In this document: one piece after another, positions 1-10,891 of the stretch
Layout: every line of letters begins with the position of its first letter
Position numbering within the stretch: the stretch's first letter is position 1
Origin: Gautieria morchelliformis
Lineage: Eukaryota; Basidiomycota; Agaricomycetes; Gomphales; Gomphaceae
Reading direction: 5' to 3'
DNA: 64,000 nt
Assembly (NCBI GenBank): GCA_015179125.1
Contig: WHVA01000268.1
Location: forward strand, 85,266 to 149,265
Program-made: the position numbers and the translations under genes
Notes under the pieces: model-generated
Told to the model about the DNA's origin: nothing
What the model saw: the letters and a program-made list of their open reading frames with translations, nothing else
The model's database searches: none

Positions 1-33
1 TAATCTGACTGCAATGTCGCTGTTATACTCCAT
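1..33 (-). CDS. 5' end of a third TPR-CHAT-family gene (partial)
   Basis: Read on the minus strand from 33, the sequence gives ATG followed by codons for MEYNSDIAVRL before leaving the window. This is nearly the same as the first exon of TPR-CHAT gene A (MEYNSDIALRV, start at 19924) and copy B (MEYNSDIALRA, start at 35757). The 5' flank to its right is also shared with gene A. In A and B this exon has 22 codons and is followed by a 53-54 bp intron, so the array and CHAT domain would lie beyond the left edge. Whether that gene is intact cannot be seen. Confidence 0.75.
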   Translation of the reverse strand, partial: MEYNSDIAVRL

Positions 34-480
34 GCCAAGCTGCAAGGGGATATCCAAGACACGCGCGCCCGCTAGTCCCTTATCAATGGCAGATGGTCCC
101 ACCGTAGTCATTCCAATGCGCTTGCGTCCATCTTCCCATGCGCGCAGCATCAGTGGAGAGCCACGATACACGGACTAGTAAACACAGCCGACTAGTGGAT
201 TGTTACAGGTCTTTGCACCACATGTACATCCTCTTCCTAGTCTCACATGTACGTCCTTAGGACGCGAATTTCTGCTTTGATTGTTCCAGGCGGTCCCCTT
301 GAACTGTCTGCAACTGGAAAGGGATAGCTGCAGGCACCACGAGTCCCGTTGCCGTGCCGGCTGATCCTTGTGCATGTGTCAATGGTCATGTTATGTCCTG
401 GCCGAGTCAGGTACGGTGCCCGACTTACTTTTAGCATATGTATCCAGTTATTAAAAAATATCTAACGGCGACCGTTGATC
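34..480 (-). promoter_or_regulatory. 5' flank shared with TPR-CHAT gene A
   Basis: The sequence aligns base for base, with small indels, with 19925-20330 upstream of gene A, including the stretch around TGGATTGTTACAGGTC and the GCGCTTGCGTCCATCTTCCC block. Only the part nearest the ATG is recognisable upstream of copy B. The sharing shows that duplication included the upstream region, which therefore probably holds the promoter. No TATA box or factor site could be assigned with confidence. Weaker similarity continues to about 650. Confidence 0.55.
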
Positions 481-2396
481 AGGGGATGTCTCACGTGACA
501 CCGCACAGTTGTGTCTCAGCATGACGGCGGCACACTGCGAGCTGAGCGTTAACATTGGCTTCTGGCTCCCTCGGCCTCTCGGCCTTTTTTTGGCTCTGCG
601 CGAACCTCTGGGGAGGCAGCAAGCACTGTTGAGTAAACACTTCAGTCTGCTAACATAAGCCGATGACGCATGCGCTGATGACGCGTATAGGACACAAAAG
701 AGGACAAAGGAGCGCAGCAAGATACAAGGAGTTCCTTGTATCTTCACAGAACAAGGAAATTAATACAATTAGAATACAACATGTATTTAGGACAGCGACG
801 AGAGTCAGGATATCGAACTACGAACCTCTATTAACTTACCTACTGTGAGCGCTTTGACCTATAAGCACAGCTCGTAACACTCTTTGAATTTGTCAGGGCT
901 GCTCTCTATGGGTCGAAGGCGCTCACCAGATAAGATAGCAAGAGTTGTTATGTAATTCAATAATCCTGACAGCAACAAGAGTCGCTGTCTTAAATACATA
1001 CAAGCCTTGCCTGCACTTCGCTTTGGCGAGTCTTTGGGGGAAGCATTGCCAGTGGCAATATGTATGAATTAGAGGAGAATTTCATTGTAGACTATGTTTT
1101 GTGTCTCCAGTTCATGTAAGGAAAATGTACTTGAACATTATCTCTATCAGTACTCTTAGGCCAGAGTCAAGGCTGTTTATGAAAAGAAGAGATGAAATGC
1201 TTAACCTTCCAATAAGCCACCTGTATTAATAGGAGATTATGTTAACCTTTTTGATTTGCTACTTGACACATCCAGGGATAGGTTGTTGAACAAAGGCTTA
1301 GCCAAATAATGGTAAGATTGAAGATCTATAAGATGATAGCATTGACCAGCGAGGGAGAGACATTTTCCAGAAAGCCAAAGGTAGTGATGACTTACCAAAC
1401 ACTATTTCACAGACCACAGATAATTTCATTCCCAACAGGCAACAGGCAAGGCATAGTGGGAATGACATCATAACCCCATGTAGTGTGCAAGAAATGATGA
1501 AGGATGATCCAGAAGTTACAGGACCGTTAACAGTGGCTATAAGGATGTATGTCTTGGAACACATAAACACTGTAACACACCATCAATGATGGACAGAAAG
1601 CATTTGTGGGTGGGCAGGGGAACTCTGACAGAGAAACACATGGAACAGCAAAGGGCAAGGATTCAGTGACCCCACTGTGATAGGAGAACAGACAACGATG
1701 TACATTTAAACACCAACAGATGGGACATGGAACATGAAATGGGCTCCATAACTCATAGAGTGCATGTGGAAAATACTGGTATAAACCCCCTGCCCCCCTG
1801 TAAAAAAAAGAAAAGAAAAAAAAAAAGAACAGCCTGAAAAATAGTGTCAAAATATGGGCTTGACCCCAAAAAACAGAGGAAACCTCATGATGTCTGCCAT
1901 TGCTAAGCTGAGACAATGATGGACAGTGAGACAATGGCCATCACATGACAGAAAATGAATGTGGCTTCACCCCAAAAAACAGAGGGAAGGTTATGATATC
2001 TGTCACAGAAAAGCAGCCAAAATGATGGAAGGCAAAGGAATGGTCAGAAACGACACAAGAGAAGGTATCCTGTTAATGGCAGATGCTTGCAACTTTTTAT
2101 TACATGTAGCTTCACCCATTTTATTCTCAGATTATTGAAAAGAAGAAGGTGAAAGTATCTGTAGGGTGCATATGTGCTCCAGCACCAGACTCAAGCTAAA
2201 TATATTCCTTTGTTTGTGTTTTGTTCCAATTTTATTTCAGGTCGTTCCCCTATGATCACTTTATTTTCTGGAATTTTTCTGGAATTTTCTGTCAAGTATA
2301 TGTAGTTTTATTCTGGTTTGTTTTTCTTGTTTTTCCAGTCAGCTCTGCCAAATGTGGGACAAAAAATAATTTGGCCACCTGCTCTGCCGTCTACCG
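481..2396. other. Gene-free stretch
   Basis: No supportable gene is visible. It contains a short palindrome at about 719-742 (arms of 11 bases), an A-rich run at 1801-1828, and two copies about 108 bp apart (near 1865 and 1973) of a motif beginning CCCCAAAAAACAGAG, suggesting an old local duplication. Reading frames here are short and have no recognisable domains. Confidence 0.5.
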
Positions 2397-2604
2397 TGGG
2401 TGCTAAAAGGCCAGGTGGTGGTATATGTGAAGTAAGACATAGTTTCGCATCTCTCAGTGACAATTAAATTCACTGAGAGAGGCAAGTAGAGTAGTTTTAT
2501 TTCCTTCAATTTGTTGACCAAGAAATCTTGTAGTAAATCAATTTCTAGTCTTTTCTTATGAATTGAAATTCCAGTCCTACTGCCTATAATTCCTGTCTAC
2601 TACA
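2397..2604 (+). repeat. Remnant 5' LTR of copia element 1
   Basis: The region begins TGGGTGC and ends CTACA directly before the gag start. It contains CTCTCAGTGACAATTAAATT followed by CACTGAGAGAGG. The same block, with the same order of downstream words, occurs on the minus strand at 7150-7040 in the 3' LTR region of copia element 2. That match across two elements is the evidence that this is LTR rather than leader sequence. The exact 5' border is uncertain. Confidence 0.45.
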
Positions 2605-2609
2605 GGGTT

Positions 2610-3281
2610 ATGGGCCCTGGAGACTCTTCAGATAAACTTTTGGGTGTTGAGGAGCCTGCTACAGATGGAAGTAATTGGCCTCTGTGGCGAGCAACTCTTA
2701 TCAGCTACTTCGAGTCCAAAAATTTGCTCAAGCATGTAGAAGGAAAAGTAACAAGGCCTCCTGATCCTCCAGTCATGCACCCAGGCCATATTCTTATAGC
2801 TGAGGAGGCACAAATAGATAAGGCTGAGGAGGGGTTGGAGAGATATCTTGCTAGAGAAGGACAATCCAAGACCCAAATAACCATCTCAGTGTCAGAGTCT
2901 TTAGCTCTGATGTTACAGAAACAAAAGACAGCAAAAGAGACTTGGGATGCATTGGTCAATGAGATGACCAAAAAGCTCAAGATAGTCCTCACCAACCTAC
3001 AGAGACAACTCTGTAGTATGAAATGTCCTGAGGATGGAGACTTGAGAGATCATTTGGACAAGGCCCAAGACCTATATGCTCATCTTAATGAGATGGGAGC
3101 AAAGGAAGAATTTACAGACATACTCCTTGCATCACTTCCATCATCCTATGAGGTGGTCATGAATGCCCTCACCACTTTTCTCGAAGAATGCAGAAGGCCC
3201 GTAGTCCCTTATGACATTATTAGGGTACTAAAGGCTCAATATGACAGGAAGAAAACATTGAATATTCCACAAGAAGAGTAA
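2610..3281 (+). pseudogene. copia gag (UBN2-type) of element 1
   Basis: This 223-codon frame starts at ATG 2610 with MGPGDSSDKLLGV and reads as a Ty1/copia Gag of the UBN2 type: a W-P-L-W-R-A motif near residue 25, a helical core, and an ILASLPSSYEVVMNAL motif near residue 170. In such elements Gag forms the virus-like particle around the RNA. The frame ends at 3281, before the zinc knuckle, which lies in a different frame from 3334. The Gag-Pol reading is therefore broken by a small indel near 3280. It belongs to the copia copy that continues to 5753. Confidence 0.75.
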
Positions 3282-3934
3282 GTATATTGGTTCATCTACT
3301 AAGAAGGACCAAAAGGGGCAGAAGGCGCATATATGCAGTAATTGCAAAAAGCCTGGGCATACTATCAAAAATTGCTGGGCTAAAGGAGGTGGTAAAGAGG
3401 GCGAAGGACCATGTCAGAAGAAAAAATCCAAAGGCAAAAAGAAGAAGAAGGGTAAAGTGAAAGCGAATGCAGCCCAAGAGACCTCTTCTGAGGAAAGTGA
3501 TGATGGCCAAATTGCCTTCACCAACTTCAACGAGTGCTCTAATTTTAATTTGAGCATATCCTCAGGAATCGTAGTGGTACTCAACACTGGAACGACATCA
3601 CACATGACTCCTCACAAGAATTTATTGAGGAACTACTGTCAATTCTCACAACCTAGGACAATCTGAGCAGCCAACAAAGGTACTTTTGATGCCTTTGGTT
3701 CAGTACTGCTTGTATTATCCAATAAAGTTGGATATAAAACAGTAGAAATTACATTGAAAGATACATACTATGCACCAAAAATCGCTGTCACCCTGATCTC
3801 AATCGGTCAGTGTGATGATGCTGGCTAAAATATTCAATTCGGTGGCCAGAAATGCACAATATCTAATACTACTGGAAAGATATTGATGCAAGCACCGAAA
3901 GTCAATGGCTTATATCGACTAGACATCCAGTCAC
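3282..3934 (+). pseudogene. copia zinc knuckle, protease and start of GAG-pre-integrase
   Basis: A CCHC knuckle (CSNCKKPGHTIKNC) lies at 3334-3375 and a basic, Lys-rich linker follows. The aspartic protease motif appears at about 3573-3610 as VVLNTGTTSHMTPH. Active copia proteases have D-[ST]-G in this position, so the catalytic aspartate is replaced by asparagine. The frame stops at 3666 and further stops follow while homology continues to LYRLDIQSP near 3930. There a gypsy solo LTR interrupts it. This copy cannot make an active protease. Confidence 0.75.
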
Positions 3935-4394
3935 CGTAAGGGCAACCCTAGCTGGTTGTGGAGCTCACACTACCACACAACTGACAAGGGGAAATCCGAA
4001 GTATGTATAAATGAACAGAGTATACAAGAGAGGGGATTCTCACCTGACAAGGGGAAATCCAAAGAGAAAAGTCTAAGGACCCCCAATGTCAGCGAGCCCA
4101 TATTATACTATGCTGCACAGCCAGGGACAACACTTGGCACTAGCCATCAACCCTGCATCCCCCTGACCTCCCTGACACTTGATCGACCCTTGCTCCCACA
4201 TACTACGCGAGTTGCTTGACTTCCGACACTGTTCTGAGAGTGGAAGTCAGAAAGTGGAGTGGAACTGGCAAGGTGAACAGAACTGGTGGAAGTTTTCCCA
4301 GAAGCAGAATCATTTCCGGAAGTGGAGTCGGAGATGGAATTGGAACTGGGTGTGGTGTCAGAACTGGAAATGGAAAACAGGGTGTCCCCTGACA
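3935..4394 (-). mobile_element. Solo LTR of the gypsy family, nested in copia element 1
   Basis: About 460 bp is homologous to the 480-bp LTRs at 45592, 51345, 53348 and 59101, in minus orientation, ending CCCCTGACA. The 5-bp target duplication GTCAC is visible at 3930-3934 and 4395-4399. The first base of the LTR has changed from T to C. A single LTR with a perfect duplication is the usual outcome of LTR-LTR recombination after insertion. It is more diverged than the right-hand copies, so it is an older insertion. Confidence 0.85.
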
Positions 4395-5753
4395 GTCACC
4401 AAATGCTCAAGTGCATATGTGCATGTCAGCCATGGAAATTCATCAGAAAATGGGGCACATTTCACAGAAGTCCCTACAATTTTTACTCAATTGTGGTGTG
4501 ATATTGGTCATTGAACTGAGCTCCACAGGCGACAAAATTGTCCGTGATGTGTGCATTCAAGCAAAAATTGCACGCAAACCTCTTCCTCAAGAACCCAGAG
4601 ACTGAATGTCAAAATTCAGTGACAGAATTTATTCTGATGTCTGGGGACCTTCGAGACACCTCATGATCTATAAGAAATCATATTATGTGTCTTTTATTGA
4701 TAACTACTCAAGAGAATCAGTGATATATCTAATGGCAACAAATTGGAGACATTCCGAAAGTACAAGTTGTATGAGGCTTTAATGCTTCAGCAGAGAAATG
4801 TGCACATCAAGGCACTCATTTCTGATAGAGGGGGTGAATAAACAAGTTCTGAATTTGAGCAGTACCTGGCCAAACAAGGCACAAAGCATTGGTTGACAGT
4901 ACACGACACACCAGAGTCAAATGGTGTTGCTGACCATCTAAACCAAACTCTAATTGAGAGAACTTGTGCCATGTTATTGCAATCAGGTCTTCCTAAGATA
5001 TTATGGGGCTATGCAATACAGCACACCAATTATCTTAGGAACAGGATGCATACAAGAGCTCTACCTGATAAAACACCTTATGAAATGATTCACCATGAGA
5101 AACCAAATCTCAAGGACATTCACACATGGGGAACTGAAGTTTACATTAAGGTCAATCAGGGAGATAAATTAGCAGCTCGTGCCAAAAGGGCTCGGTGGAT
5201 ATGAATTTCTGCACATGGTCATTATATTTATTGGCCTGACTCTCAGAAAACCTTTGTTGGATGGAATATTGTGTTTGGCTCAGAGATGAAGAAAGGAAAG
5301 GTCCCAATCATTTCTATTGAGGAATTGAAGCTACCTACATCCAGATAAATGAAGCAGGCCATTCCAGCATCTGCACCTGCACCCATTTGCTTAGTCAATG
5401 AAGGGGCAAAGACCAAAGAAATTGATGAAAATGCACCAGAGGAACGTCTTGAAGAGCTGCAACCTAGCCAAAGTGTTGATGACAGACATAGAGAAGCTGA
5501 ATCAATAAGGAGAAGCGAATGGATCTGTCAGCAACAAGAGCAGCCAGCCCCAGCAGGTCCCATAACAAGATCTCAGACTCAGAGACAAGCTGGCACACAT
5601 ATAACTACGCTAGCTTACAAGGATGTTGAGGACCATACTGAAAGTTTATTAGAACAAGAATTATCCTCCAAGACATATGGCACCAATAGTTATGAGTTTA
5701 CCATCAGTGCATTTCCAGCAGAGTTTCACGCCATATATATTGGCAACAGTTAG
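4395..5753 (+). pseudogene. copia GAG-pre-integrase, integrase and linker of element 1
   Basis: After the solo LTR the copia frame resumes. The GAG-pre-integrase region (EIHQKMGHIS, then a C-x-x-x-x-A-R-K-P motif) lies at 4430-4590. The integrase core contains SDRGG with a stop just after it (about 4835), then 4893-5204 reads THDTPESNGVADH-like to LAARAKRARWI. The acidic linker before RT is at 5349-5753. Stops and shifts separate these pieces. No reverse transcriptase follows, so the element is 3'-truncated or deleted. The segment overlaps in homology with 9776-9000 of copia element 2. Confidence 0.7.
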
Positions 5754-6999
5754 TTCCTACTCTTGGCAAGAGTAAGCAACTCTGGCGAATCAGGTGTCAC
5801 CATATGTTCTGTAATAAATAGGATGCTCACTGCAACTATATTGGTTTCACCGCCACCTCGAGGCTTAAGATCCCTCACCAGAGGTTTTGCCTTCTGATGA
5901 AGACACACCACCTCCCACAACACAGAGAGCAGCACTTTGTCAAACTCTTCAAGGCCTTCCAGACCATTTACCCTCGCTCCCTCTGAAACACATGTCCCGA
6001 AACCTCTTCATTGGGGTGATCAGATTACAATTACTAGATAGTAAGTATTAAGCCAATAGTGTATTTGGAACATAATCTGACAATACAATCTGTAGCTGGT
6101 ACTTCATGTAATCCCTTATGCAGAAGGAGGGACATCTCACAGCTCAAGCTCTTGTGCATCTGCTCTCCAATTGCATCCCACTGATATGTCTAACCTAGAA
6201 CCTGAAGCTCTCAATTGGCTATCATCAGTGGTCCAAGAATCTGCACCCTCTCAAACCACCTCTTGTAAATATGATCAGCACTGGTACGGGGGGTGGATTG
6301 GCTTGTCATGCTCTGGGCTGCTATTGATTTTTCAGCTCTTAACGTTGACTGGGGAAACTTTCTCAAGCCAACAGTGATAGTTTTCTCAAGGACCCATGCT
6401 TCACAACCAATGACTTTAACTTTGGAAGTTCTCTATTCGGAATCTCCTTTCTGGCTGCTGAAATACCATCCCAATTGGTACCAAAATGCCTGGGCCCAGA
6501 CCACTGGATCCCTATACAGATGTGTCTGTGGTCAATCATAACTGCAGCACAGTTCTGGCTGTCTAATAGAATCTTGTTCTTGACCTGTTGTGTTTAACTT
6601 GGTTTTATCCAGGGAGGCTTTGTCCCTGTTCTGGTTTTGTATCTCAGCTGTAAGGAAAGAATTATCCTCGTTCATATCCTCATGACTAATGCACATCTTC
6701 ATGAGATTTCTACAAGAAAACAGAACTTCCTCTCAGTCTAGCATGCTTCTGAGCATATTCAAACATTTCCACATTAGTCTCCTCATTCCTAGCATTCGGA
6801 GTCTTACACATGCGGGGAGTTCTTGGAAAAGCAGGGTGGAGTTATGTTATTTTTCCTTCAGTACCTTTACATTTGCATCTAATTCAATTCTTAAAACAGG
6901 TGGCTGTTTCTGATTGAGTCCATGATTACACAATGTTGTTAGCAACTTGGGGTTATGGCAGGGAAGGTTCAGTAGAGTTCTTAGAAAGCTAGAATCTAG
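5754..6999. other. Degenerate stretch after copia element 1
   Basis: No RT, RNase H or other domain is recognisable here. A short plus-strand frame at 6171-6377 and an overlapping one at 6293-6541 have no family resemblance that I can name. The region is probably decayed repeat DNA between two convergent copia fragments. Confidence 0.4.
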
Positions 7000-7424
7000 A
7001 ATCAAATGTACTCTCTCAGTGAATTTATTGTCACTGATATATTAATACAATACCTAGAATCAAATGTACTACATGAGTTTCAGTCAACATGCTATGGAAA
7101 TACAAAAGATACTACTCGCCTCTCTCAGTGAATTTATTGTCACTGGGAGAGGAGTATTATTCTGTCTCAGAATGCATATACGTGCACCCAGCCCTTTAGC
7201 GCTCAAGAGCTCGCGCGTCGAAGTCGTTTCAAACTCCGCTGGGTGCAGCCGCCTGTGAAAATAGAGATAACAAAGTGAAATACGGGAGTGACTGGAAATT
7301 TTCGAAAATAATCAGAGAAGTGAATGCATGGTACAAGAACAATGTAAGAAAAGATTGAAACACCATACAATAAATCGAATACATTATGCTTGATTTTGGT
7401 GCAAGAGCATAAATGCACCCAACA
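7000..7424 (-). repeat. 3' LTR region of copia element 2
   Basis: On the minus strand a G-rich stretch (GAGGGGCCG) is followed at 7424 by TGTTGGGTGCATTTATG, a plausible polypurine tract plus LTR start directly after the end of the copia RNase H frame. The block shared with the copia 1 LTR lies at 7150-7040, and a partial second copy of the CTCTCAGTGAATTTATTG word sits at 7013. A shorter alternative is a 185-bp LTR at 7240-7424 (TGGGTGC to GCACCCAACA). Confidence 0.45.
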
Positions 7425-7436
7425 CGGCCCCTCAAG

Positions 7437-9924
7437 CCTAATATATTCCGATTCTCTTGTTGAGGGTTCTCACTCTAGGACTAGGAAGTCCTTTAGTGAG
7501 AAGATCGGCTAGCATGTGTTCCATTGGTAGGTACACAAGCTTAATTTCTCCATCTTTGACTATGTCTCAGATGAAATATAATCTAATGTCGGAATGCTTG
7601 GTCCTCGTGTGTTGTTGAGTGCCATAGACAATGGAAATGGCTGATTGATTGTCTGAATAAAGTTTGATGGGATAATTCAGCGGTTGGAACACTTCAGAAA
7701 TAAAGTGGCGCATCCATAAGGCTTCTTTACTCGCATGAATCAGGGCAATGAATTCGGCTTCAGTTGATGATAGGGCTACTATGGATTGTTTTTGACAACT
7801 CCATGATACTTTCCCTCCATCACTCTGAAAATATAAGCCGAGAATGAGTGCCTATGCTCTTGTGAAGCCCAATCCGCATCTGAATACCCAATGAGGCCGT
7901 CTTGATTCTTCCCAAGTGTCAATTTGTAGTCTATCGTGCCTTTTAAATATTTAAAGACACGTTTGACTGCATTCCAATGAGTTGGACCTGGGTTTTCGAG
8001 GAATTGAGAAAGTAATGACACTGCGAATGCAATGTCTGGTCGAGTGGCTACAGCTGCCCACATCAATGATCCTATCGCTTGTCTGTATGGAACTCTTGAC
8101 ATCTTCTGTTTGTCTTCATCTGTGGAAGGGCATTGGTCCCTGGATAATTTAACGGCTGGGTCGAGAGGCGTGGAAAATGTTTTGGCATCATCCAGATTGA
8201 TTCTTTTGATGATTTTCTGGATGTATGCGGCTTGTGATATTGCAATCGATTTGTTATTCCAATCTCTTTCGATCTTGAGGTTCAAAAGCCAGTGGATCTC
8301 GCCTAGATCTTTCATGCTGAAGATCTGGGCAAGGTCGTGCTTCACCCCATCAAGGACTGGTTGATTTTCAGCTGTGATGGTAAGGTCGTCTACAGCTGTT
8401 GCAATGATTGCATGTCCCTTCAGTCCACGTCTGCAAAATACAGCTCCATCCGAAGCTGATTTAGTGAATCCTAACTTGAGAAATTCACCACTCAGACGTT
8501 TGTAAGATTCCCTTCCAGACTGTTTGAGGCTGTAAAGTGCTTTCTTCAGCAGGAGGACATCATCTTTGTCTCCGGTCTCATATCCATACGGCTGTCTCAT
8601 GTAAATAGGTTCGGGAAGTGTAGCATTCAAATACGCACTGTCCACATCCATTTGGTGAATAGGCCAATTGTTCCTGGCAGCAATGGCACATATAATCTGT
8701 AAGGAAGTCATCCGAGCAATGGGTGCATAGGTTCCATTGTAGTCGACTCCAAAACTTTGTGTAAAGCCTTGGGCGACCATCCTCGATCTAGGTGTAATGG
8801 GTTCACCTTCTGGATTGTGTTTCCAGAGGAATACCCATCTATTTCCAACAATATTTGCCCCAGGAGGTGGTTTAACCACTTCCCATACACCTTTGTCGAG
8901 TAGCACCTTGTACTCTTCATCCATCGATGCTTTCCACATAGGATCATTTAAGGCTTCATCTGCATTGCTAGGCTCGGTCTGATTCAAATCCGGCAGCACC
9001 TTATCTTTGTTTTGATCAGAGGTCGAAAGTGTACTGATGGCAAGGTTATAATCACTGATGCCTTCAGTTTCAGAGGATAAATCTTGTTCGAATAATTCGT
9101 CTTGATGGTCCTCAATGTCCTCGTAAGCTAGTGTAGTGATGTCTGCACCAGCATGTCTCTTAGCTTGAAATCTTGTTACGGGACCACTTGGGGCCGGCCG
9201 CTCCTGCTGCTGACGGATCCTCTCGCTTCTCCTTATTGGAGCAGCTTCTTTAGGTCTGACATCAACAGTCTGACTGGGTTGCAGCTCTTCAAGACATTCC
9301 TCTGGTTCATTATCATCAATTTCCTCGATCTTTGCCTCCTCGCTGACTAAGCGACTAGGCATGGGTGCTGGTGCCGAAATGGCCTGTATCACCTTTCTGG
9401 ATGTAGGTAGCTGTGACTCTTCAATAGAAATGATTGGAGCTTTGCCCCCCTTCATCTCTGAGTCAAATATAACATTCCGCTCGACAGAAACCTTCTGAGA
9501 GTCAGGCCAGTAGATGCAGTGACCATGGCTCTGTCCAGATATTCCTATCCACTGAGCTCTTTTGGCACGGGCTGCTAGTTTGTTTCCCTCTTTGATTTTA
9601 ATGTAGACTTCAATTCCCCACACGTGTATGTCCTTCAGGTTCAGTTTCTCGTGATGGATCATTTCAAAAGGGGGTTTGTCTGGCAAAGCTCTTGTATGTG
9701 TCCGATTCCTAAGATAGTTGGCGTACAAAATTGCATGCCCCCATAGAGTCTTAGGAAGACTTGATTCTAATAGCATGGCACGAGCTCTTTCAACTAGAGT
9801 TCGGTTTAGACGTTCAGCAACACCATTTGACTCTGGGGTGTCGTGTACGATGCTTTGTGCCTTGCTTGGCTAAATGCTGTTCGAATTCTGAGCTCGTATA
9901 TTCGCCTCCTCTGTCGGAAACAAG
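7437..9924 (-). pseudogene. copia pol of element 2: integrase C-half, RT, RNase H
   Basis: A 665-codon frame (9776-7779) covers the integrase C-terminal half (LLESSLPKTLWGHAI), an acidic linker, the reverse transcriptase (QMDVDSAYLNATLPEPIYM; catalytic VDD in TAVDDLTI), and the RNase H start (YSDADWA). One base missing near 7820 shifts the frame; the RNase H continues as SWSCQKQSIVALSSTEAEF and ends near 7437 with one in-frame stop. At the 5' side only SDRGGEYTSSEFEQHLAKQ remains before the sequence joins a gypsy fragment near 9925. Gag, protease and the integrase N-half are missing. Confidence 0.85.
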
Positions 9925-10772
9925 TGCTGGGACTAAGCTCCTCATGTCCACTGCCTTCCATCCCCAAATGGATGGAGCCACCGAGCGGGCAAACCGCTCT
10001 ATCGGCCAGATATTGCGCGCGGTCGTCAGAGATGACCAGAAGGATTGGGCATTGAAATGCCCAATGGTTGAGGTCGCCCTCAACAGCAACGTCAGCGCGA
10101 CCACAGGGTTCGCACCTTTCGAGCTGAACCACGGCTATATGCCGCGGATAGACCTCCCCATAGCTGTGGACACCCCGTTCAAGGGGGTAGCCCGGTTCGC
10201 ACATCAGGCAAAATGGAACCTGATGGCGGCACACGATGCAATCATAGAGCATCGAGTGACGCAAACGTTTCATGCAAATAAGAAACGTAAGGCGAGCAAC
10301 AGGTACACGGCCAACGACTGCGTCTACCTTTCGACACAAAACCTAACTCTCCCAAAAGGAAGAGCCAGAAAACTAGTCCCGTGGTACATCGGACCGTACC
10401 GCATCGTCGAGGCTCACAACGACGCCTCAACAGTGACCCTTGATCTTCCCGACGAGCGAAAAGCTGTCGCATTTCACCGGTCTTCCATTCAAGCCTCCTA
10501 CGGCACTATGAGGCCAACAATGAGAATTGTTCCCCCGTCATGAGGCCAAGTCATTTTATGACTTCAGAGCGAATGACGACGAGGAGTGGCTCATCGACGA
10601 GATTATTGCACATCGATGGATAAACTCGACGGACCTGGAGTTCCAGGTCCGTTGGACCTTAGGTGATGTGACATGGGAACCCATGTCCTCCTGCAAGGAC
10701 CTTGAAGCCCTAGATAGCTATCTAGAGCTTTGGGGGGTGAGCAAGCCACGCGACCTCCCCAGATGCCGCTAG
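9925..10772 (+). pseudogene. Chromovirus (Ty3/gypsy) integrase C-half and chromodomain
   Basis: From about 9925 the plus strand reads as gypsy integrase: GTKLLMSTAFHPQMDGATER (the last acidic catalytic region), then a long basic C-terminal domain with LPKGRARKLVPWYIGPYRI. The frame shifts by one base near 10535 and continues as a chromodomain (EWLIDEIIAHRW, then VTWEP) to the stop at 10770-10772. Chromodomains target integration to heterochromatin in chromoviruses. Everything 5' of the integrase core is gone and replaced by inverted copia sequence. This family differs from the gypsy copies at 45-64 kb. Confidence 0.8.
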
Positions 10773-10891
10773 ACACGTCTGTCACGTGCAGACCACGTGA
10801 CGCGCTGTGGCCAGCGCGGTTAAATTTTCACCTCAGATCTTTCCGAGGGCGCATCGCTTCTTGGAAGCTAACCACCATCATCCCCACAAAG

